Below, in pieces: positions 1-5,031 of a stretch of 5,510 nt of DNA (the first letter of the stretch is position 1; each line of letters starts with the position of its first letter). The translations under genes were made by a program, and so were the position numbers. The notes under the pieces were generated by a model that worked only from the letters and a program-made list of their open reading frames with translations, was not told the origin of the DNA and did no database searches. The DNA comes from Chloroflexota bacterium (lineage in GTDB: Bacteria; Chloroflexota; Ktedonobacteria; Ktedonobacterales; Ktedonobacteraceae): the NCBI GenBank assembly GCA_005881295.1, contig VBHS01000252.1, forward strand, positions 1 to 5,510. The letters are read 5' to 3'.

Positions 1-92
1 CCCACGGAGTGCCGTACCTACAAGTATACCATAAAGATATGCCCGATGCGTGCTCAGCATCATGAAATAACGAGGAAATTTCGCGTAGTTAT
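1..92. other. Left-edge region, coding status unresolved
   Basis: No gene can be assigned with confidence. On the minus strand two adjacent ATG codons (58-63) open a frame that stays open to the window edge, and its 21 residues include the hydrophobic stretch AYLYGILVGTAL, which could begin a divergently transcribed membrane protein. No Shine-Dalgarno precedes these ATGs. On the plus strand one frame is open from the edge to a TGA at 63-65 and another to a TGA at 94-96, so the tail of an upstream plus-strand gene is equally possible. A short inverted repeat (65-71 with 88-94, arms of 7 bp) lies just before the -35 box of the infC promoter. The expected neighbour thrS cannot be recognised in what is visible. 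Confidence 0.2.
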
Positions 93-121
93 TTGACTTG
101 AGGGGTTAGGTATGCTAAACT
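93..121 (+). promoter_or_regulatory. Probable sigma-70-type promoter of infC
   Basis: A -35 box TTGACT (93-98) is separated by 17 bp from a -10 box TAAACT (116-121). The -10 box is preceded by TG and one base (113-115), which is the extended -10 form. Transcription would start near 128 and give a leader of about 60 nt before the infC start. This suggests infC has its own promoter here. The assignment rests on consensus match and spacing only. Confidence 0.6.
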
Positions 122-138
122 TTATCAGGTTTCATAGT

Positions 139-162
139 ATGTTTTTTTTAATGTTTTTTTTA
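139..162 (+). repeat. Tandem 12-bp T-rich repeat in the infC leader
   Basis: The unit ATGTTTTTTTTA occurs twice without a gap, at 139-150 and 151-162, giving two runs of eight T in the predicted 5' leader of infC. It lies between the predicted transcription start and the Shine-Dalgarno. A U-rich unstructured leader could help 30S or S1 binding, or allow slippage or pausing of RNA polymerase. These roles are inference. The exact duplication is seen directly. Confidence 0.85.
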
Positions 163-174
163 TTAGCTCAAACA

Positions 175-183
175 AGAGGAGGT
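175..183 (+). promoter_or_regulatory. Strong Shine-Dalgarno that sets the infC AUU start
   Basis: AGAGGAGGT (175-183) contains the full AGGAGG core at 177-182. It lies 8 nt before ATT at 191, the optimal distance. It is much too far (over 80 nt) from the first in-frame GTG at 269 to serve that codon. The in-frame TAG at 164-166 limits how far upstream the gene can extend. This site therefore decides the start of infC. Confidence 0.85.
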
Positions 184-190
184 TTGGCCT

Positions 191-874
191 ATTAACAGGG
201 ATTTTCGGGGGAGTGACCGTGATCGTACACGCGAAACAAGGGTCAATGAGCGCATTCGTGCGCGCGAAGTGCGCTTAATCGATGAAAACGGAGTGATGAT
301 CGGTGTGATGCCCCCTCCGCGCGCGCTGGATATTGCTCGCGAGCGAAATCTTGATCTCGTTGAGATTTCACCCAATGCCGTACCGCCAGTCTGCAAATTG
401 ATGGACTACGGGAGGTATAAGTATGAGCAAGCCAAAAAAGAAAACGAGGCGCGCAAGAATCAGAAAACTATCACACTCAAAGAGATTCGCATGCGGCCAC
501 GTACGGATGATCATGATATTGATGTCAAGACTCGCAAGATTCAAGAATTCCTGGCTGAAGGCGATCGAGTGAGAGTCAGCGTCCAGTTCAAGGGAGCTGA
601 GATGCGCCACCCGGATATAGGGCGCAAGATGCTGGACGAGATTGCAGAAGTGCTGAAGGGTTCCGCCATCATAGAGCGCAATCCTATGATGGAAGGCCGG
701 ATGATGTCGATGATCGTCTCCCGTGCTCCCGGTTGGGAACCGCCAAAAAAGCAATTGCCTCCCACAGGGAAACAACATAACACTAAGAGACAGACAGATA
801 CTGTAACCAGTGCTCCGCAGAATAACCAGCATTCTGACAATGGCGACGTAACAGAGACTTCAAAGGAGAGTTAG
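191..874 (+). CDS. infC: Translation initiation factor IF-3, AUU start, C-terminal extension
   Basis: IF-3 binds the 30S subunit, prevents premature joining of 50S, and proofreads the initiator tRNA and start codon. The product is 227 residues. An Arg-rich N-terminus leads into the N-domain (about 17-86), with the family motif VCKLMDYGRYKYEQ near 67-80. A Lys-rich linker follows, then the C-domain (about 95-180) with EIRMRPRTDDHDIDVK at 98-113 and the closing block NPMMEGRMMSMIVSRAPGW. The start is set at ATT 191. No in-frame ATG, GTG or TTG lies between the upstream TAG (164) and GTG 269, and starting at 269 would remove the conserved RVNERIRAREV segment. A strong Shine-Dalgarno sits 8 nt before the ATT. 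Residues about 182-227 form a Gln/Asn/Thr-rich, probably disordered tail, so the protein is longer than the usual 170-180 residues. rpmI and rplT, common downstream partners, are absent. Function is certain; the start is very likely. Confidence 0.96.
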   Translation: MNRDFRGSDRDRTRETRVNERIRAREVRLIDENGVMIGVMPPPRALDIARERNLDLVEISPNAVPPVCKLMDYGRYKYEQAKKENEARKNQKTITLKEIRMRPRTDDHDIDVKTRKIQEFLAEGDRVRVSVQFKGAEMRHPDIGRKMLDEIAEVLKGSAIIERNPMMEGRMMSMIVSRAPGWEPPKKQLPPTGKQHNTKRQTDTVTSAPQNNQHSDNGDVTETSKES

Positions 875-888
875 CTTCTTCTTTGTGC

Positions 889-917
889 GCTACAGTACGG
901 GCGTTCTGCTCTGTAGC
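889..917 (+). terminator. Small hairpin just after infC, possible weak terminator
   Basis: GCTACAG (889-895) pairs with CTGTAGC (911-917) across a 15-nt loop, starting 15 nt after the infC stop codon. The stem is only 7 bp and no U-run follows, so it is not a classical intrinsic terminator. It may protect the 3' end, act together with the larger palindrome downstream, or be chance. Confidence 0.25.
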
Positions 918-944
918 TATCTATAAGAGGTAAGATTGCACCAT

Positions 945-1004
945 TGACACTCCTACAACAGTGACGGACATGAAAAGCGTACCGTCATCGTTGTAGGAGT
1001 GTCA
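945..1004. repeat. 60-nt imperfect palindrome (large stem-loop) between infC and the S41 gene
   Basis: The outer arms of 15 bp match perfectly (945-959 with 990-1004). Next come one A-C mismatch (960/989), a G-U wobble (961/988) and a 6-bp inner stem (962-967 with 982-987), around a 14-nt loop (968-981). As RNA this is a very stable hairpin of about 22 pairs. No T-run follows on either side, so a textbook intrinsic terminator is not supported. It could still end or stabilise the infC transcript, be a protein-binding palindrome, or be one copy of a dispersed palindromic or MITE-like element. No target-site duplication is obvious at its edges. Confidence 0.8.
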
Positions 1005-1030
1005 TTCATTAGTAAATGTCCCCTGTTGAT

Positions 1031-1068
1031 TTTTTATGTTTCAACGACTACGATACAATTACTACAAT
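1031..1068 (+). promoter_or_regulatory. Possible promoter region of the S41 protease gene
   Basis: Two copies of the good -10 hexamer TACAAT lie at 1054-1059 and 1063-1068. Seventeen bases before the first is the poor -35 TTTTTA (1031-1036); before the second is TTCAAC (1040-1045). The leader would be about 60-75 nt. The -35 boxes are weak, so this is a tentative call. A promoter is nonetheless expected here, because the large palindrome separates the gene from infC. Confidence 0.35.
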
Positions 1069-1136
1069 CTCTTGTAACGCATCTCAAAAATATTGGAAAG
1101 ATGTAATTCAATAAAAGCAACTATTCGGAGGCCGCT

Positions 1137-2594
1137 ATGAGCAAATATGATGATCCACGCTGGTATGAACAACCGGAACAAGGCAATAGCTCTGTTCCCC
1201 CGGCTCAGCCGCCCTATCCTGTACCAATAGCTCAGCAGCCGCCTTATAGCGATTATAACCCATATCCACCATATCAGGTACCAGGAAATGGCGCAGTTCC
1301 TCGTCAAAGGAAGTATCCGCAGGAACCATCACAGCTTTCACCCGAACCACGTAGTCGGCTCAGGCGTGGGTTTGGCCAGTATGTAGTCGTACTCGCACTT
1401 CTTGTCATTACTTTTTTCGGCGGCTGGTTCGGCAATCAGCTTTATGCTAATTCTTTCAATCGCAGTAATCTATCTCAATCATATGCTAACCTCTACCAGC
1501 AGGCCTGGAACATTGTAGATCAGAACTATGTTGACCGTAAGGCCGTAGACTATAAACAAATGTCATACAAGTCGATCCAGGCAATGTTGGATGTCCTTCA
1601 CGATAAAGGGCACACCCGCTTCCTGACACCTCAGGATGTCCAGACGGAAAATCAACAGTTGAGCGGTACATTTACCGGCGTCGGCATCTACCTTAAACAG
1701 GACCCTAAGACAAAAGACCTCATCATAACATCGCCTATTCCTGGCTCGCCAGCTGAAAAGGCCGGCTTTAAGCATGGAGATATCATTGTCGCCGTCAATG
1801 GCAAAAGCACGGCCGGCAAAGATATTGCCGGAATAAGCGCACTTATCCAGGGGAAAGCTGGTACGAATGTTGCCATTACGGTACGTCGCCCCTCGACTCA
1901 ACAGACCCTGACCATCAACGTGGTGCGAGCGGAGATTTCCGTTCCTAACGTCCTTATGCACTATATCGCGCAGGATCATATTGCCGATATTCAGATAGTA
2001 CAATTTGCCTCGGGGGTCTCCAATCAACTGAAAGATGAAATTACGCAAGCCCAGAAGCTTGGCGCAACCAGGATTATCCTTGACCTGCGTGAAAATCCAG
2101 GCGGATACCTTCAAGAAGCTATTGATACGACAAGCGAGTTTGTAGCAAGCGGAAATGTGCTATTAGAGCAAGACAGCTCGGGACACCGCAAATCGTATGC
2201 TGTCAGCGGCCATACTGTTAATACTACATCCCCCATCGTAGTGCTGGTCAATGCCGATACGGCCAGCGCCGCTGAAATTGTATCGGGTTCCCTGCAGGAT
2301 AACAAGCGCGCAGTCGTCATGGGTGAGAAGACATTTGGCACAGGCACAGTTCTTGAGGAATACCCTCTCTCCGATGGTTCAGCAATCCTCCTTGGTACCA
2401 GCGAATGGTTGACCCCCAATGGTCATTTTATTCGTGACGTGGGCATTTCTCCCAATATCCCTGTGAAACTCGCCTCGAACGCCATTCCGCTCTCGCCAAA
2501 CGATGAGAACGCGGGGAATATGAGCGAAAACCAGATACTTTCAAGCGGTGATACACAGTTGGCCGCGGCAATTCAATACCTGGAGAAGCATTAG
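1137..2594 (+). CDS. Membrane-anchored PDZ / S41-family C-terminal processing protease
   Basis: This 485-residue protein belongs to the CtpA/Prc group of extracytoplasmic serine proteases that trim or degrade envelope proteins from the C-terminus. Residues 1-80 are a cytoplasmic tail rich in Pro, Tyr and Gln, ending in a basic patch (RSRLRRG). One transmembrane helix follows (about 81-99), so the enzyme should face outward. A helical segment with RFLTPQD (161-167) leads to the PDZ domain (about 175-265; GVGIYL at 181-186, PIPGSPAEKAGFKHGDIIVAVNG at 200-222). The S41 core (about 280-443) contains RENPGGYL, the nucleophile region TASAAEI with Ser377, and GEKTFGTGTVL. In Prc and D1P the catalytic Lys lies 25 residues after the Ser; here that position is Thr402 (codon ACA), and the nearest Lys is 398. 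GGAGG (1127-1131) lies 5 nt before the ATG. Family assignment is secure; activity is uncertain because of the lysine change. Confidence 0.93.
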   Translation: MSKYDDPRWYEQPEQGNSSVPPAQPPYPVPIAQQPPYSDYNPYPPYQVPGNGAVPRQRKYPQEPSQLSPEPRSRLRRGFGQYVVVLALLVITFFGGWFGNQLYANSFNRSNLSQSYANLYQQAWNIVDQNYVDRKAVDYKQMSYKSIQAMLDVLHDKGHTRFLTPQDVQTENQQLSGTFTGVGIYLKQDPKTKDLIITSPIPGSPAEKAGFKHGDIIVAVNGKSTAGKDIAGISALIQGKAGTNVAITVRRPSTQQTLTINVVRAEISVPNVLMHYIAQDHIADIQIVQFASGVSNQLKDEITQAQKLGATRIILDLRENPGGYLQEAIDTTSEFVASGNVLLEQDSSGHRKSYAVSGHTVNTTSPIVVLVNADTASAAEIVSGSLQDNKRAVVMGEKTFGTGTVLEEYPLSDGSAILLGTSEWLTPNGHFIRDVGISPNIPVKLASNAIPLSPNDENAGNMSENQILSSGDTQLAAAIQYLEKH

Positions 2595-2623
2595 TTTACT
2601 GTTCACACGCGACTACATGCTTC
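2585..2623. terminator. Weak stem-loop spanning both convergent stop codons
   Basis: GAAGCATTAGT (2585-2595) pairs with ACTA-C-ATGCTTC (2612-2623), giving 11 bp with one bulged C (2616) and a 16-nt loop. The stem includes the TAG of the S41 gene, and the loop includes the TGA of the lyase gene. Only 8 bp (2595-2602) separate the two stops, so any terminator must overlap coding sequence. The stem is AT-rich and lacks a T-run on either side, so its function is doubtful. Confidence 0.25.
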
Positions 2624-3529
2624 AGCCTGGTAATACTTACTGGTCGGTGCATGGCCTAACAGGGGAGCAATAAAACGTGTGGCAGCTACCACCTTTTCCA
2701 GGTTGACGCCTGTACTGATGCCCATCCCATGAAGCATATAGAGCAGGTCTTCAGTTGCCAGGTTGCCTGCCGCTCCGGGAGCATAGGGACAACCACCAAG
2801 GCCGCCAGCAGAGGCATCGACAATGCTGATACCAAGTTGCAAAGCCATCAAAACATTGGCAAGAGCCGTGCCACGCGTATCATGGAAGTGAACAGCCAGG
2901 CTCCCGGCGGGGATATCCCCTTTATCAAGCAGCAGACCCACGACATCAACGACCTGGTTCGGTGTCGCCACGCCGATCGTATCACCCAGCGATAACTCGT
3001 TGATCCCCATCTCCAAGAGCGCCTGGGCCACCGCGAGCACTTTCTCTGGTGCCACTGAACCTTCGTAGGGGCAGCCAAAAACGGTTGAAATGTATCCTCG
3101 TACCGTCACATGCTCCTGTCGAGCCAGTGCCACTACTGGTCGGAAGTTTTCCAGGCTCTCTGCAATCGACGCGTTGATATTGTGACGTGTAAAGCTCTCG
3201 CTGGCCGCAGTAAAGACGGCGACAGATCGCACACCGGCAGCCAGGGCGCGTTCCATCCCTTTGAGATTGGGCACAAGAACAGGATATTCCGTCGTAGGTA
3301 TTCGCTTCAGGCGCGCCATGACCTCGCTGGCGTCGCTGAGCTGGGGAATCGCGCGTGGACTGACAAATGATGTTGCTTCGACAACTGGCAGACCTGCGTC
3401 GGCAAGCATAGTGATGAACTGTATTTTCTGTTCGGTAGGTACTTGTGCTTTTTCGTTTTGTAGACCGTCTCGTGGACCTACTTCGACGACGCGAACCGCG
3501 CGAGGAAGCGCGGGAAGACCGGGTGTCAT
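2603..3529 (-). CDS. mvaB: Hydroxymethylglutaryl-CoA lyase
   Basis: The enzyme cleaves (S)-3-hydroxy-3-methylglutaryl-CoA to acetoacetate and acetyl-CoA, the last step of leucine breakdown and of ketone-body formation. It is cytosolic, metal-dependent and a TIM-barrel member of the DRE-TIM metallolyase family. The 308 residues match the mature family length. VEVGPRDGLQNE (15-26) supplies Arg20 and the metal ligand Asp21. VEATSFVSP follows (50-58). HFHDTRGTALAN (214-225) gives metal ligands His214 and His216. GLGGCPYAPGAAGN (243-256) is the family signature with catalytic Cys247 and Asn256. All key residues are present. The Shine-Dalgarno AGAGGAG (3538-3544) lies within the end of the upstream gene, 8 nt before the ATG, and the gap to that gene's stop is 3 nt, so translation is probably coupled. 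No other leucine-catabolism gene is visible. Related hydroxy-acyl-CoA lyases are a less likely alternative. Confidence 0.94.
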   Translation of the reverse strand: MTPGLPALPRAVRVVEVGPRDGLQNEKAQVPTEQKIQFITMLADAGLPVVEATSFVSPRAIPQLSDASEVMARLKRIPTTEYPVLVPNLKGMERALAAGVRSVAVFTAASESFTRHNINASIAESLENFRPVVALARQEHVTVRGYISTVFGCPYEGSVAPEKVLAVAQALLEMGINELSLGDTIGVATPNQVVDVVGLLLDKGDIPAGSLAVHFHDTRGTALANVLMALQLGISIVDASAGGLGGCPYAPGAAGNLATEDLLYMLHGMGISTGVNLEKVVAATRFIAPLLGHAPTSKYYQAEACSRV

Positions 3530-3532
3530 GTA

Positions 3533-5023
3533 TTATGCTCCTCTGTACTCAACATGAGTAGGATCTTCCGAAGGAACGTCGCTATTACTGGTACTGCCAC
3601 TGTTATCTCTATCTTTTGATCCATCTGCCACTTGCTTTTCTCGTGGCAAAGGTAGCAAGTACGGCCCCGAATGACCATCTTCTCCTGTGATTTGAGGAGT
3701 ATCCGGCTGCTCTGGATGTGTACGTTCCACACGCACCTGGGTAATACGCCGTCCTCGTGTGGATAATACGGTAAATTTCAAATTCTCGAATGTGATTGTA
3801 TCACCCACGTTCGGAATTTTGTCGAGTTGGGCATATAAGAAGCCTCCCAGCGTTTCGTAGTCTGTATCACCCAATGACATACCCATTATTTCATTGAACT
3901 CATCTATGCTGATCTTGGCATTAAAGATATACTCATTCTCGTTTACTTGCTCGTAGAGCTTCTCTTCACGATCGTACTCGTCTTGAATATCTCCCACTAT
4001 CTCTTCTACCAGGTCTTCGATTGTGACAAGACCGGCCACCGAACCATACTCATCGACAATAATGGCCATGTGCACGCGCCTCTGCTGTATCTCGCGCAGC
4101 AGGTCATCCAGTTTCTTCGTTTCAGGAACGAAATATGCTTCACGCACAAGATCGCGTACCGGGTAATTGTTGTGTCCTTCGCGCAGTTGTTTAAGCATGT
4201 CCTTGACATACAAAACGCCAATGATATTATCGATATTCTCTTCGTAGACGGGAATACGCGAGTGACCCCCCTGCAGAGCAAGATCGACCGCCTCATCAAC
4301 GGTCGCATTACTCTCTAAAGTCACCATATCGATGCGCGGTACCATTACTTCACGCACAGTGGTATCGGCAAACTCGAAGATACTATGGATCATCTCGGTC
4401 TCTTCTTCTTCGAGTACCCCTTGCTCTTCACCCACTGTGAGTAATAAACGCAACTCTTCCTCAGTAACGAAGGGGCCAGGACGCCTGACCTGTCCTCCCA
4501 TAAGGCGTACAAGGGTATTGGTAATAGCGCTGAGCGCCCATACAACCGGCTGCAGAAGCCATGAGACAGCTCGCACAGGCTTCACAAAAGCTCGTGCCCA
4601 GCGCAGCGGGTTCTGTACAGCAACAGTTTTGGGCGCAATTTCGCAAAAGATCAGAACCACCAACGAGGTGAGGATCGTAGCGATAAGCTCACCAAAGGTG
4701 TGTGAAAAACGTAAGGCCAGCACCGTCGCCATACTGGCAGCAACGATCACCGCGACTCTATTCACTATCAGGATCGTCAAAAGAAATTTGTTCGGATTGG
4801 AGAGCGTTTTTTCAATCTGAATAGCCTGTTGATTGCCCTCTTCTACCAGGTCCTTGAGCTTAATGCGGCTGATGGAGGTAAAAGATGTTTCGGCAGCAGA
4901 GGATAGTGCACAAAGTAATAGAGAGACAAGCAGAATTGCGAATTGTAACCACGCTTCCGTATCAAAAAGAGGAATTTGAAAATCGATTAAGGCGGCCATA
5001 CTTGCTAAGCCAGGGCCATCCAT
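3533..5023 (-). CDS. CNNM/CorC (hemolysin-like) family membrane protein with DUF21, CBS pair and CorC_HlyC domains
   Basis: Members of this family (UPF0053; CNNM in animals, CorC/YtfL/HlyC-like in bacteria) are linked to Mg2+ or other divalent-cation export and membrane homeostasis; the old hemolysin label is misleading. The 496 residues show a DUF21 membrane domain (about 24-200) with hydrophobic helices near 25-43, 80-105, 112-130 and 152-172, and motifs SAAETSFTS (42-50) and CEIAPKT (127-133). The CBS pair covers about 222-345 (EVMVPRIDM; then HMAIIVDEYGSVAGLVTIEDLVEEIVGDI), a likely adenine-nucleotide sensor. A CorC_HlyC domain follows (about 360-435; DTDYETLGGFL at 386-396). The last 60 residues are polar and probably disordered. 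The start ATG at 5023 has AAGGAG (5035-5040, 11 nt away) and AAGGG (5029-5033, 5 nt away) upstream; Met9 is a less likely alternative. It lies 8 nt after the glmU stop and 3 nt before mvaB, in one apparent operon. Substrate is not determined by sequence. Confidence 0.92.
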   Translation of the reverse strand: MDGPGLASMAALIDFQIPLFDTEAWLQFAILLVSLLLCALSSAAETSFTSISRIKLKDLVEEGNQQAIQIEKTLSNPNKFLLTILIVNRVAVIVAASMATVLALRFSHTFGELIATILTSLVVLIFCEIAPKTVAVQNPLRWARAFVKPVRAVSWLLQPVVWALSAITNTLVRLMGGQVRRPGPFVTEEELRLLLTVGEEQGVLEEEETEMIHSIFEFADTTVREVMVPRIDMVTLESNATVDEAVDLALQGGHSRIPVYEENIDNIIGVLYVKDMLKQLREGHNNYPVRDLVREAYFVPETKKLDDLLREIQQRRVHMAIIVDEYGSVAGLVTIEDLVEEIVGDIQDEYDREEKLYEQVNENEYIFNAKISIDEFNEIMGMSLGDTDYETLGGFLYAQLDKIPNVGDTITFENLKFTVLSTRGRRITQVRVERTHPEQPDTPQITGEDGHSGPYLLPLPREKQVADGSKDRDNSGSTSNSDVPSEDPTHVEYRGA

Positions 5024-5031
5024 AGCAACCC

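Noticed and set aside
23..28. TATACT on the minus strand as a -10 box
   Set aside because: No -35 element lies at a suitable distance, and it falls within the possible minus-strand coding frame.
111..149. Bulged hairpin (111-136) followed by T8, resembling an intrinsic terminator
   Set aside because: The stem is short, AT-rich and bulged, and it overlaps the -10 box of the infC promoter, so it would be mostly absent from the infC transcript. It could matter only for read-through from upstream.
269..271. GTG as the start of infC
   Set aside because: It cuts off the conserved RVNERIRAREV segment and has no Shine-Dalgarno at suitable distance, whereas ATT 191 has an ideal one.
368..832. 154-codon open frame on the minus strand inside infC
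   Set aside because: It is fully antisense to a clearly recognised gene, shows no family features, and is a by-product of infC codon use.
944..972. TTGACA as a promoter -35 within the palindrome
   Set aside because: No acceptable -10 hexamer occurs 16-18 bp downstream.
1563..2114. 183-codon open frame on the minus strand inside the S41 gene
   Set aside because: It is antisense to conserved PDZ and protease coding sequence, with no recognisable domain and no gene context.
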